From assembly GCF_038024875.1 (NCBI RefSeq), contig NZ_CP136136.1, positions 2,294,001 through 2,358,000 of the forward strand: a DNA stretch of 64,000 nucleotides, in the 5' to 3' direction. A program made the position numbers and the translations under genes. The notes beneath the pieces are model-generated. The model searched no databases and was not told where the DNA came from. It worked only from the letters and a program-made list of their open reading frames with translations. The DNA is from Gordonia rubripertincta (GTDB taxonomy: Bacteria; Actinomycetota; Actinomycetes; Mycobacteriales; Mycobacteriaceae). Shown piece by piece: positions 9,266 through 17,406 of this stretch. Numbering within the stretch: the stretch's first letter is position 1; each line of letters begins with the position of its first letter.

Positions 9266-11028
9266 CCCGCCGCATCGCCGGAAACCGGGCGGTCCAGATT
9301 CTCGTTCTGATCGTGGTGCTCGTTGCCGCGGTCGTCGCCTGGCTCGCCTACTCGGCGCTGAAGGTGAAGGGCGACCTCGAGTCGGTCCGCTCCGACGCCT
9401 CGCGGGCCCGGGCCCTGATGCTCGACGGTGATCAGGCCGGCGCCTCGCAGGCCGCCGCCGCGGCCGCCGACAGCGCTCAGGCCGCCGCCGGCCGGTCCCA
9501 CGGCATCGTGTGGTCGGCGGTGGCCGCGATCCCGGGGCTCGGATCGCCGTTGAAGTCGGTGCAGCAGATGAGCGACGCCGTCGAGGCGCTGTCCGCCGAC
9601 GTGCTCCGCCCGGCCGCGGAGCTTGCCGGCGTACTGAACCCGGATCAGCTCCGGACCGGGAACACGGTGAACCTAAAGCTGTTACGTGAGGCGCAGCCAG
9701 GCCTCGCCGAGGTCGCCGGACGCTCGACCGAGGTGGCCGACGAGGTCGCGTCGATCGACCCGAGCTGGCTCGGCGTCGTCGCCGATGCGAGAACCCAACT
9801 CGCCGAACAGGTCGATGCCGCCGAGTCCACCCTGGTCGCCACCGACATCGCCGCCCGGCTCATCCCGCCGATGCTGGGTTCGGAGGGGCCGCGCAACTAC
9901 TTCATGGCTTTCCAGACGCCGTCGGAGTCCCGCGGAACCGGCGGCCTCGTCGGCGGTTTCGGGCTGCTCAACGCGACCGGCGGACGGGTGACGGTTCCCG
10001 GGCTCGGTGCCAACTCGGAGTTCCGCGACCCGGCGACACCGAAGATCAACCTCGGGCCCGAGTACGACGCGATCTATTCCTACTACAAGCCCTACACCGA
10101 CTTCCGCAACGGAAACCTCAGTGCCCACTTCCCGGACGCGGCGAAGATCTGGCTGGCCAACTGGCGCGCCCAGACCGGCCAGAAGCTCGACGGTGCGATC
10201 GCCCTCGACCCGATCGCGCTGAAGTACATCCTCGAGGTCGTCGGACCGGTGACGTTGCCCGGCGGGGAGAAGATCACCGCCGACAACGTCGTACCGATCA
10301 CGCTGTCGACCTCGTACCAGCGGTTCGCCGACGACAACGAGGCCCGAAAGGTGTACTTGCAGTCCATCTCTGAGGCTGTGGTCAAGAAACTGATCACCTC
10401 GGGTGGGAGCACCCGCGACCTGCTCGAAGCGCTCGGACGCGGTGTCCACGAGCGCCGGATCATGGTCTACAGCACCACGCCTGCCGAGCAGGAGGTCCTC
10501 GAGACCACCAAGCTCGGGCATCAGATCTCCGACACCGATTCGCCGTATCTGCAGGTGGCGATCGGCAACGCGTCGGGCAGCAAGCTCGACTACTACCTCC
10601 GTCGCGAGATCGACTACACCTCAGGCGATTGCAGCGGTGACACCCGGGCGAGCACGATCACCGTCACGCTGACCAACACCCTCGACGAGACGACCGGGCT
10701 CACCGACTACGTCGCCGGTGGCCTCGGCACCGAACTGGCCGTGGACAAGGGCACGAACCTCGCCAACGTGGAGTTCCTCGCCACCAAGGGTGCGGTTCTC
10801 AAGGAGATGACCCTCGACGACGCCGGCGCCTTCTACGTCGAACAGACCCTGCACGGGCGGCCGTACTACTCGACCCGGGTCGGCATCGCACCGGGACGGA
10901 GCGCGACGATCACGCTGAAGATCGACGAGCCGACCGCCGCGGCGGGCGAGGCCGAGGTCCCGGTGCAGCCGCTGGTCGACGACCCGACCGTCACCGTCGA
11001 CGTGCCCGCGTGCGGGCCGCGAGAGTGA
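9262..11028 (+). CDS. DUF4012 domain-containing membrane-anchored protein
   Basis: Protein of 588 residues with one N-terminal membrane segment (about residues 8-30, hydrophobic run after RRIAGNRAVQ) and a large, presumably extracytoplasmic domain. The stretch RNYFMAFQTPSESRGTGG with the following GGFGLLNA resembles the DUF4012 core. The family is often found in exopolysaccharide or cell-wall clusters but has no proven reaction as far as I know. The ATG at 9262 shares ATGA with the phosphatase stop and follows GGGGAG, so it is preferred to the GTG at 9217. Together with the synthetase and phosphatase it forms one translationally coupled unit, which suggests an envelope-located role. The last ten codons are the first copy of a 29-bp tandem repeat. 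Confidence 0.8.
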   Translation: MTRRIAGNRAVQILVLIVVLVAAVVAWLAYSALKVKGDLESVRSDASRARALMLDGDQAGASQAAAAAADSAQAAAGRSHGIVWSAVAAIPGLGSPLKSVQQMSDAVEALSADVLRPAAELAGVLNPDQLRTGNTVNLKLLREAQPGLAEVAGRSTEVADEVASIDPSWLGVVADARTQLAEQVDAAESTLVATDIAARLIPPMLGSEGPRNYFMAFQTPSESRGTGGLVGGFGLLNATGGRVTVPGLGANSEFRDPATPKINLGPEYDAIYSYYKPYTDFRNGNLSAHFPDAAKIWLANWRAQTGQKLDGAIALDPIALKYILEVVGPVTLPGGEKITADNVVPITLSTSYQRFADDNEARKVYLQSISEAVVKKLITSGGSTRDLLEALGRGVHERRIMVYSTTPAEQEVLETTKLGHQISDTDSPYLQVAIGNASGSKLDYYLRREIDYTSGDCSGDTRASTITVTLTNTLDETTGLTDYVAGGLGTELAVDKGTNLANVEFLATKGAVLKEMTLDDAGAFYVEQTLHGRPYYSTRVGIAPGRSATITLKIDEPTAAAGEAEVPVQPLVDDPTVTVDVPACGPRE

Positions 11029-11103
11029 CCGTGCCCGCGTGCGGGCCGCGAGAGTGACCGTGCCCGCGTGCGGGCCGCGAGAGTGACCGTGCCCGCGTGC
11101 GGG
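11001..11103. repeat. 29-bp tandem repeat, 3 full copies plus 16 bp
   Basis: Three exact 29-bp units start at 11001, 11030 and 11059, and a 16-bp partial unit starts at 11088. Each unit contains the inverted repeat CCCGC-GT-GCGGG. The first unit is coding: it supplies the last residues (VPACGPRE) and the TGA stop of the DUF4012 gene. The other units lie in the gap before the convergent menB gene. The GC hairpins could help terminate transcription from both sides. The exact identity of the copies suggests recent slippage or a variable-number locus. Confidence 0.9.
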
Positions 11104-11108
11104 ACCCG

Positions 11109-12080
11109 TCAGTAGTAGTACGGGAAGTCGTCCCAACGCGGATCGCGCTTCTCCAGGAACGCATCCCGGCCCTCGACGGCTTCGTCGGTCATGTAGGCCA
11201 AGCGGGTCGCCTCACCGGCGAACACCTGCTGACCCATGAGGCCGTCGTCGGTGAGGTTGAAGGCGAACTTCAGCATGCGCTGCGCGGTGGGCGATTTGCC
11301 GTTGATCTTGCGGGCCCACTCGACGGCGGTGTTCTCCAGTTCGGCATGCGGGGCGACGCGGTTGACCGCGCCCATGCGGTGCATGGTCTCCGCGTCGTAG
11401 GCCTCGCCGAGGAAGAAGATCTCGCGGGCGAACTTCTGGCCGACCTGCTTGGCGAGGTAGGCGCTGCCGTAACCGGCGTCGAAGGAGCCCACGTCGGCGT
11501 CGGTCTGCTTGAACCGGGCGTGCTCGGCGGAGGCCAGCGTCAGGTCACACACGACATGCAGTGAGTGGCCGCCGCCGGCCGCCCATCCGTTGACCACCGC
11601 GATGACCACCTTGGGCATGGTGCGGATGAGTCGCTGGACTTCGAGGATGTGGAGTCGTCCGCCCTCGGCCTTGACCCGGGCCTCGTCGACGGAGTCGGCA
11701 CCCGCCGCCACGACGTCGGTGTCGTGGCTGGTCGCGTACTGGTACCCGGAACGGCCGCGGATGCGCTGGTCGCCTCCGCTGCAGAAGGCCCACCCGCCGT
11801 CCTTGGGGCTCGGGCCGTTGCCGGTCAGGAGGATCGTGCCGACGTCGGGGGAGCGGCGGGCGTGGTCGAGTACCCGGTAGAGCTCGTCGACGGTGTGTGG
11901 GCGGAAGGCGTTGCGGACCTCCGGGCGGTCGAAGGCCACCCGCACGATGCCGTTCTCGCGACCCTCACCCGCGTGCCGGTGATAGGTGATGTCGGTGAGA
12001 TCGGTGAACCCGGGCACCTGGGTCCACTGGGCCGGATCGAACGGCTGGTCGGCGGTCGTGGTGTCGTCGGTCGCGCTCAT
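11109..12080 (-). CDS. menB: 1,4-dihydroxy-2-naphthoyl-CoA synthase
   Basis: Crotonase-fold enzyme of menaquinone synthesis that cyclises O-succinylbenzoyl-CoA to 1,4-dihydroxy-2-naphthoyl-CoA. Family features seen: DRPEVRNAFRP, the FCSGGDQ oxyanion segment, GWAAGGGHSLH, the DADVGSFDAGYGS motif typical of MenB, and a C-terminal DPRWDDFPYYY tail. The chosen ATG at 12080 gives 323 residues starting MSATDD and has TACTCT six bases upstream, which fits a leaderless start; a longer form from 12116 is possible but has no support. menD and menG lie 10-15 kb away, in the same relative order as in mycobacteria. Confidence 0.95.
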   Translation of the reverse strand: MSATDDTTTADQPFDPAQWTQVPGFTDLTDITYHRHAGEGRENGIVRVAFDRPEVRNAFRPHTVDELYRVLDHARRSPDVGTILLTGNGPSPKDGGWAFCSGGDQRIRGRSGYQYATSHDTDVVAAGADSVDEARVKAEGGRLHILEVQRLIRTMPKVVIAVVNGWAAGGGHSLHVVCDLTLASAEHARFKQTDADVGSFDAGYGSAYLAKQVGQKFAREIFFLGEAYDAETMHRMGAVNRVAPHAELENTAVEWARKINGKSPTAQRMLKFAFNLTDDGLMGQQVFAGEATRLAYMTDEAVEGRDAFLEKRDPRWDDFPYYY

Positions 12081-12240
12081 GCGCCCAGAGTAGTGATCGC
12101 AGACGGCCGAGCTCACGGCGGTCCGTCGGGTGCACGGGCGTCGGAATGGGTCAAAGGTCCTGATGAGTTCGCTTCCGGCGCGAACCGTATATGATGCGGG
12201 TTTTCAGCAAATTCCCAGTTCGCAATGCTTACATGGACCC

Positions 12241-12492
12241 ATGAACACCTGGGGGTGGATTGTCGTCGGTGTGGCCGGCTGGTGCGTACTGGCCGCGGTC
12301 GTAGCCGTGATCGTGGGGCGGGCGGTACGGCTTCGGGACGAGAAGGAGCGCGGGCCGCGTGGTGTCCCGGATTTCGTCCCCGGCCCCCCGCACGGGTTCG
12401 TCCAGCACGGCGTGTGCATCGACCTGGACTCACACCGTCGCTCCGACCGGGACGATCCGAGCGGCGACGGGGAGCACCAGTCCGGCCGCTGA
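12241..12492 (+). CDS. Small single-span membrane protein
   Basis: Predicted 83-residue protein starting MNTWGWIVVG, with one strongly hydrophobic N-terminal segment (about residues 4-25) followed by a basic, then acidic, hydrophilic tail. Codon usage fits the neighbours and it sits in a short gap between menB (divergent) and the thioesterase. No good ribosome binding site precedes 12241; a start at 12130 would add a tail that does not look natural. The family and function are not recognised. Confidence 0.5.
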   Translation: MNTWGWIVVGVAGWCVLAAVVAVIVGRAVRLRDEKERGPRGVPDFVPGPPHGFVQHGVCIDLDSHRRSDRDDPSGDGEHQSGR

Positions 12493-12517
12493 ATCGGTGT
12501 TCTTATACGGTTGACCG

Positions 12518-13168
12518 GTGAGTGAAGCGAACGATCGTGCTGTGGAAACCGTCGAGGAAGACCCGCACGAGGGTGGTTTCCGGCCTCATGCGGCCATCAC
12601 CACCGAGCGCGGTGGCCCGCGGTACGGGGAGTTCAGCGAACAGGTCCGGCTGCTCATGGACAACGCACGCTACGCGTGCCCCGACGACGAGCTCGTCGAC
12701 GAACTCATCGAGCACCTCACCGCCGTCAACGAGCGCCTCGCCACGGTTCGCATCGACGAGTGGCATTCGCCTGCCGGCACCCGCATCGACCTGCCGTCCC
12801 GCGGCAACATCACCCTCCCGCCCTACGAGGTCGTCGAGGCCTCCGAGGACGGCGTCGTCGCCGAACTGGTCTTCCGCGACTTCCACCTCGGCGGCAACGC
12901 CGCCGCACACGGTGGACATGTCGCCGTCGCCTTCGACGACATCGGCGGCTACGCCTCGGCCGTGGCGATCCAGCATGTCAGCCGCACCGCCTACCTGAAC
13001 GTCCAGTACCGCTCGATCACCCCGCTGAACACGACGCTGCGCGTGCGCGCCTGGGCGGAGAAGATCGAGGGCCGCAAGGTGTTCATCAAGGGCACCATGC
13101 ATGACGGGGACCGGTTGTGCGCCGAGATGGACGCCCTGTTCATCAAGCTCAAACCCGGCCAGGCCTAG
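12518..13168 (+). CDS. PaaI/hotdog-fold thioesterase family protein
   Basis: 216-residue protein with a single hotdog domain in the C-terminal two thirds. The segment GNAAAHGGHVAVAFDDIGGYA carries the HGG and downstream Asp/Gly pattern of PaaI-type acyl-CoA thioesterases, and LNVQYRSITPL matches the following strand. The N-terminal 70 residues are a helical extension. The substrate is unknown. The GTG at 12518 follows TACGGT by six bases, suggesting a leaderless transcript. Being beside menB, it could be a thioesterase for a CoA ester such as dihydroxynaphthoyl-CoA, but that is only inference from position. Confidence 0.8.
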   Translation: MSEANDRAVETVEEDPHEGGFRPHAAITTERGGPRYGEFSEQVRLLMDNARYACPDDELVDELIEHLTAVNERLATVRIDEWHSPAGTRIDLPSRGNITLPPYEVVEASEDGVVAELVFRDFHLGGNAAAHGGHVAVAFDDIGGYASAVAIQHVSRTAYLNVQYRSITPLNTTLRVRAWAEKIEGRKVFIKGTMHDGDRLCAEMDALFIKLKPGQA

Positions 13169-13207
13169 TCCGGCTGTCGAACCCGGCCTGTCCGTCCGGG
13201 TAGCCGG

Positions 13208-15310
13208 TCAGCCCGGGAGCCGGCGGCTGCGAACGGTCGGCGATGCCGACCGCGAGACCCGGAGTGCGATGGTGACGGCCTCGTTGTCGTCGACCGGGCA
13301 CAGCTCGTCCATCTCACGCCGAAGGCCGGCGAGAACGTCGCCGTGGTTGCCCGACAGTGTGCGCGCCGTCGTCTCGTCCAGGGCGTACAGGAACGCGGGC
13401 GTCATGGGGTGGACGGCGTACCCGAGCTGCTCTGCGACGGCCCAGAGCTGTTCGACGACGAGTCCGGCTCGCAGGTAGTCCGCCGGCGTCCGTCCGCGCT
13501 GGACCAGCAGCAGGATTCCCGACGCCGAGACGACCCGTGCCGCCGCGTCGGCGCCCAGTGCGGCACCACCGCCCCATTCGTCCAGCAGAGACATCACATC
13601 GGCGCGACGGAGCACGTCGAGCATCCCGGCCATCGCCGGCGGCAGGTCGAGGGAGGCGATGTCGATCCCGGCGCCCTCCGCGGGGTCGGCGGTGAGTTCG
13701 GCGAACATCTCGCGGTGCAGCTCCGGAGTCAGGAAGCGTACCCGATCGGAGCGATCGGCGATCGAGGCGAAGGTCGTGATCCGCGCGCGGTCGGCGAGCG
13801 GCACGAGGCGGGTGATCTCGGTGTCGGCCACGTCGGCGAGACGGGTCAGATCGTCGTCACCGAGCGGTGAACCGTTCCCGGGCCCACGCCGGGTGCCCCG
13901 CGCCAGCAGTGTGCGGAGTTCGCGCTCGTACTCGGGGGCGTGCACGCCCGCACCGAGGCCCTTGAGCCGCACCCGTCCGAGGATCGTCCGATCGTCCGCG
14001 ACGACGTCGATGTCGTCGAGTACGCCGCGACTCGCCGCGGCCACGCGGGCATTGTGCAGGGCGGCACCCACCGCGACTGCCGAGGCGCGGTGCTCGACGT
14101 CGAGCGTCGAGGTGCGGGACCGGTCCAGGGTGATGGTCACGGAGTCCTCGTCGGCGGTGATCTGCCACGGCTGCTGGTTGCCCGCCGACGGCGCGCGGCT
14201 CGCTGCGTGCGTGATGAGCTCGAGGTCGGACATCTCCTCGACCGGGAGCTCACGGTCTGCCGACCCGGCGGCCGCGCCGACGTTGTCGAGAGCACGGTCG
14301 AGGGGATCGGTGAGGCCGTCGAGCCAGGTGTCGCGGTCGAAGCGCACGCGTCCCGATGGCAGCGGCCTGCCCTGGACGAGGCGGCGGACCGCGGCGGCGA
14401 CCGTCGCGCCCCCGAGGAGGACGTCGCCGGCGAGCTGCGGCCAGGCGGTGACCGTGTGACCGAGCTCGATCGCCGACGCGGCCATCGGCGCGGTGACCCT
14501 CGCCGGTTCGAGCACCTTGACGGCCAGCGGCGTCAGGTGCGCGCGGTCCAGGCCCACGAGGTCCTCCATGTCGAGGTCGCCCGCGAGGCCGTGGAACAGT
14601 GGGCGCTCCGGCTCGAGGTCGAAGCGCTCCACGTCCAGGGTCCCGCCGTCGCTCGTCTCCATCAGCACCGGGATGCCCAGCTCGCGGCACCGGTGCCGGA
14701 CCAGCACCTTCACGTCGAAGGAATCGCATTCCTCGACGACGAGGTCGAGGCCGGCGAGGAAAGCGTCGATGTTCTCGGATGTTATGCCGTCCGAAAACAC
14801 CGAGGTCGTCAGATACGGATCGATCTCGGAAATCCGACGAGAAGCCACCACGGCTTTGTTCACGTCGATATCCAGCAATGTTGCCGGAATTCGATTCATA
14901 TTGGTCAGTTCGAGATCGTCGAAATCGGCCAGGCGTAATTCGCCGGCCAGTCCTTCGAGCGTCAGGGTGAGGGCGATGGCGTGACCCACGCTCAATCCGA
15001 TGACACCGATGCGGAGTTTCGCCGCGGCATCGAGATCCGCGGCGGTCAGCTTATGCCGGTTGCGGTCCAGTCGAAGGCGACGGAAAGACAGCGGACCGGG
15101 GATCTTCACCAGTGACTTCCGCCAGGGAAAGTACGCGAAACGAGGATTCTCGGCCCGGAGCGCGGGGTCGCCCGCAGGGAGGATCTCGTCGAGCGCTCGG
15201 GCGGTCTGCACGGTCATGTCGGTCACGTCGATCGAGTCGTCGTGGACCAAGGAAACCGGGACTTCGGACTCGGAGTAGAGGACGGCGGCGGTGGCCGGCA
15301 CAGAGCGCAT
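13208..15310 (-). CDS. Rv1355c-type fusion of E1-like (ThiF) adenylating domain and nitroreductase
   Basis: 700-residue two-domain protein. Residues about 75-330 form a ThiF/E1-like Rossmann domain: IGVIGLSVGHAIALTL replaces the usual GxGGxG loop, followed by LADFDDLELTNMNR and DVNKAVVA, which keep the Asp, Asn-Arg and Lys expected for ATP binding. No catalytic Cys or Cys-x2-Cys zinc pairs are evident. Residues about 355-690 resemble an FMN nitroreductase (SRAPSAGNQQPWQ, then AVAVGAALHN). This is the architecture of M. tuberculosis Rv1355c, labelled MoeY there without proof. The ATG at 15310 has GATGAGG just upstream. It diverges from the GNAT-like gene across a 171-bp AT-rich gap, and a diguanylate cyclase and phosphodiesterase follow, as I recall for Rv1354c-Rv1357c. 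Adenylation plus redox of an unknown small molecule or peptide is a reasonable guess. Confidence 0.8.
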   Translation of the reverse strand: MRSVPATAAVLYSESEVPVSLVHDDSIDVTDMTVQTARALDEILPAGDPALRAENPRFAYFPWRKSLVKIPGPLSFRRLRLDRNRHKLTAADLDAAAKLRIGVIGLSVGHAIALTLTLEGLAGELRLADFDDLELTNMNRIPATLLDIDVNKAVVASRRISEIDPYLTTSVFSDGITSENIDAFLAGLDLVVEECDSFDVKVLVRHRCRELGIPVLMETSDGGTLDVERFDLEPERPLFHGLAGDLDMEDLVGLDRAHLTPLAVKVLEPARVTAPMAASAIELGHTVTAWPQLAGDVLLGGATVAAAVRRLVQGRPLPSGRVRFDRDTWLDGLTDPLDRALDNVGAAAGSADRELPVEEMSDLELITHAASRAPSAGNQQPWQITADEDSVTITLDRSRTSTLDVEHRASAVAVGAALHNARVAAASRGVLDDIDVVADDRTILGRVRLKGLGAGVHAPEYERELRTLLARGTRRGPGNGSPLGDDDLTRLADVADTEITRLVPLADRARITTFASIADRSDRVRFLTPELHREMFAELTADPAEGAGIDIASLDLPPAMAGMLDVLRRADVMSLLDEWGGGAALGADAAARVVSASGILLLVQRGRTPADYLRAGLVVEQLWAVAEQLGYAVHPMTPAFLYALDETTARTLSGNHGDVLAGLRREMDELCPVDDNEAVTIALRVSRSASPTVRSRRLPG

Positions 15311-15373
15311 ACCTCATCGTGGCCTACTCGACTACGTGTCGCCAACCGGACCGATAGGCGCCGAATCCGGAGG

Positions 15374-15407
15374 AAAACGCGCTCGTGAGCCTGCACAAAA
15401 ACGCGCT
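15374..15407. promoter_or_regulatory. Direct repeats in the divergent promoter region of the Rv1355c-like module
   Basis: The 171-bp gap 15311-15481 is AT-rich for this genome and must hold both divergent promoters. Two identical AAAACGCGCT decamers at 15374-15383 and 15398-15407 are 24 bp apart, close to two helical turns, as expected for a factor binding one DNA face. No clear -10/-35 pair could be assigned. Operator function is inference. Confidence 0.35.
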
Positions 15408-15481
15408 TATGGCAACATAACACGCGGGGTCAGGGGAGATCACGCGACAAATTCCTCCTTTTCGGAAGGTGCAATGCTGCG

Positions 15482-16243
15482 ATGAAAACGATGAAAACCG
15501 CCGGTGAGGCGAGTCGAACGGGCGTTCTGCATGCCACCGCCCGAGAGGTGGGGTCGGACTACACGGTCATCGCGGCCGCGCCCGGCCGTGAGAGGGCGTT
15601 GTGGGATCGGTACCTGAACGGGGCCGCCGCATCGTACGAACGGCACGGCTGTGCCGCCGCGCTCGACTACGACGAGGTCTCGACGGGAGCGGGAACGGCA
15701 CTGTTCTTCGCTGTCCTCGACGACGCCGACCAGGTCCGGGGCGGTCTGCGTGTCCAGCCGCGGTTCAGCGCGGCGGCCCAGTCGCATGCGCTGGTCGAGT
15801 GGGCCGGACAGCCCGGTCAGGTGCAGCTGGTGAACGCGATCGAGTCGCGCCTTGCCGGCGGAATCGTCGAGGTCAAGACGGCCTGGGTGGACGAGAGGTC
15901 GCCGATCGCGCGGTCGGTGGCGGGCCAGCTCTCGCGGCTGGGCCTGGTGATCATGGAGATGTCGGGCACCGACCACATGATGGCGACCGCGGCCGACCAT
16001 GTGCTGCGGCGCTGGCAGTCGGGCGGTGGGCGCGTCGACGAATCCGTGCCGCCGACCCCGTTCCCCGACGAGCGGTATCGTACGCGCCTCATGTGGTGGG
16101 ACCGTGCACGCATCCGCGAGCACACCTCTCCCGAGACGTGGCGTCGGATGCGAATGGAAGCCGACATCCTGCAGACTCCGGGGGCGCCTCAGCTCCTGCC
16201 CGGACGTGTCTCCATCTCGACGAAGTCCGCCGGACGCTGGTAG
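15482..16243 (+). CDS. GNAT-like N-acyltransferase (autoinducer-synthase-like), function unknown
   Basis: 253-residue soluble protein. The segment LFFAVLDDADQVRGGLRVQPRF followed by a helix and a later strand (GIVEVKTAWVDE) looks like the N-terminal half of a GNAT acyltransferase or N-acyl amino acid synthase. The ending PFPDERYRTRLMWWDR resembles a substrate-binding element. The assignment is by pattern only. It diverges from the Rv1355c-like gene, and its last 55 bp overlap the end of the convergent GGDEF gene. A homologous position next to Rv1355c (Rv1356c) exists in mycobacteria as I recall. It may supply an acyl group to the product made by the neighbouring E1/nitroreductase fusion; this is inference. 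Confidence 0.55.
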   Translation: MKTMKTAGEASRTGVLHATAREVGSDYTVIAAAPGRERALWDRYLNGAAASYERHGCAAALDYDEVSTGAGTALFFAVLDDADQVRGGLRVQPRFSAAAQSHALVEWAGQPGQVQLVNAIESRLAGGIVEVKTAWVDERSPIARSVAGQLSRLGLVIMEMSGTDHMMATAADHVLRRWQSGGGRVDESVPPTPFPDERYRTRLMWWDRARIREHTSPETWRRMRMEADILQTPGAPQLLPGRVSISTKSAGRW

Positions 16244-17406
16244 AAGACCTCGTACAGGGTCGCCGACGGAGGCGAGGCCGGCGGATCCTCGGCGGCGTGG
16301 GAGCTCAACGTGCCGTCGTTCCACACGATCGGATCGATCGTGTCGATGACCGTCGTGTCGCGGCCGCTCTCCTTCGCCCGGTAGACGCATTCGTCGGCGC
16401 GACCCAGCAGGCTGCCGACGACGTCGTCGGTCGAGTGGGCACTTCCGTTCCGCGAGGACATCAGCGGTGCGCAGACACCACCGACGCTGACCGTCACCGG
16501 TGCGGTCGCGGCGACGGCGGCGCGGAGGCGCTCGGCGCAGCGCCAGAGCTCTTCCTGGTCACGGACGACGTGGAAGAGGAGGAACTCCTCGCCCCCGTAG
16601 CGGCACACCTCGGAACCGACCGGTGCGTGCTCGCGGATGGCCGCGGCGGCGGTGAGCAGGACGCCGTCGCCGGCGAGGTGCCCGTATTCGTCGTTGATCC
16701 GCTTGAAGTGGTCGACGTCGAGCAACAGGATCCCGATCCATCCTGTCGAGGACCGGGCGGCCGACAGCAACTGCGATGCCCGGATGAGGAATCCGCGACG
16801 GTTGAGCAGGCCGGTCAACGGGTCGATCCCGCAGAGTCGGGTCTGCTGATCGAGAACGGCCTCCATCGATTTCCGGAGCGCCACCACGAGGAACACCGGG
16901 ACGACGATGACCCCGAACATCGCGCCGAAGCTGATCATGAAGGTGGGAACGGAGCGCGCGAGGACCGCGAGGACGACCGCGGTGCACGCACTGGCCAACG
17001 CCAGATGAGACAGGATGAGCCGGGGCGAGGCGGTGATGGCGCCGATCGCCGGGATGACGGCCACGATGGCCAGCACCAGGGCCGCGGTCAGGGGATCGGC
17101 GAGGATCAGCGACGTGCCGCCGATGCCGGCGATTCCGAGACCGCCGAGGACAGCGAACTCCGGGTCGGTCAGCCGGCGACGCAAAGCGGTGACGGCGAAG
17201 ATCAGGGCGATGAACGTCCAGATGGCCATCAGGAGAACCATCTTGCCGGGCTTGATGGTGTGGGGTGCGAGTAGGGCGATGAGCGGCAGGGGCAATACGC
17301 CACCGGTACTGATCAGCGTTGCCATGGAGCGCGCGTCGTAGCGCCGCATCACATTCCTGATCAAGGCCATACGCCGGGACCGCTTTCCGTCGCTTTGACC
17401 GCGCAT
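16189..17406 (-). CDS. Membrane-bound diguanylate cyclase (GGEEF)
   Basis: 405-residue protein with about six hydrophobic segments in the first 190 residues and one cytoplasmic GGDEF domain (about 205-370). Active-site signature YGGEEF is catalytically acceptable, DVDHFKRINDEYGH gives the metal and guanine contacts, and PLTGLLNRRGF matches the domain start. The four residues five positions upstream of GGEEF are PVGS, so the RxxD product-inhibition site is absent. It should make cyclic di-GMP from two GTP. The GTG/ATG choice is open: an ATG at 17370 (MALIRN) is an alternative start. Its 3' end overlaps the convergent GNAT-like gene by 55 bp. Confidence 0.9.
   Translation of the reverse strand: MRGQSDGKRSRRMALIRNVMRRYDARSMATLISTGGVLPLPLIALLAPHTIKPGKMVLLMAIWTFIALIFAVTALRRRLTDPEFAVLGGLGIAGIGGTSLILADPLTAALVLAIVAVIPAIGAITASPRLILSHLALASACTAVVLAVLARSVPTFMISFGAMFGVIVVPVFLVVALRKSMEAVLDQQTRLCGIDPLTGLLNRRGFLIRASQLLSAARSSTGWIGILLLDVDHFKRINDEYGHLAGDGVLLTAAAAIREHAPVGSEVCRYGGEEFLLFHVVRDQEELWRCAERLRAAVAATAPVTVSVGGVCAPLMSSRNGSAHSTDDVVGSLLGRADECVYRAKESGRDTTVIDTIDPIVWNDGTLSSHAAEDPPASPPSATLYEVFYQRPADFVEMETRPGRS

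Noticed and set aside
11001..11103. CRISPR array
   Set aside because: The 29-bp units are head to tail with no spacers and include coding sequence; no cas genes are in the window.
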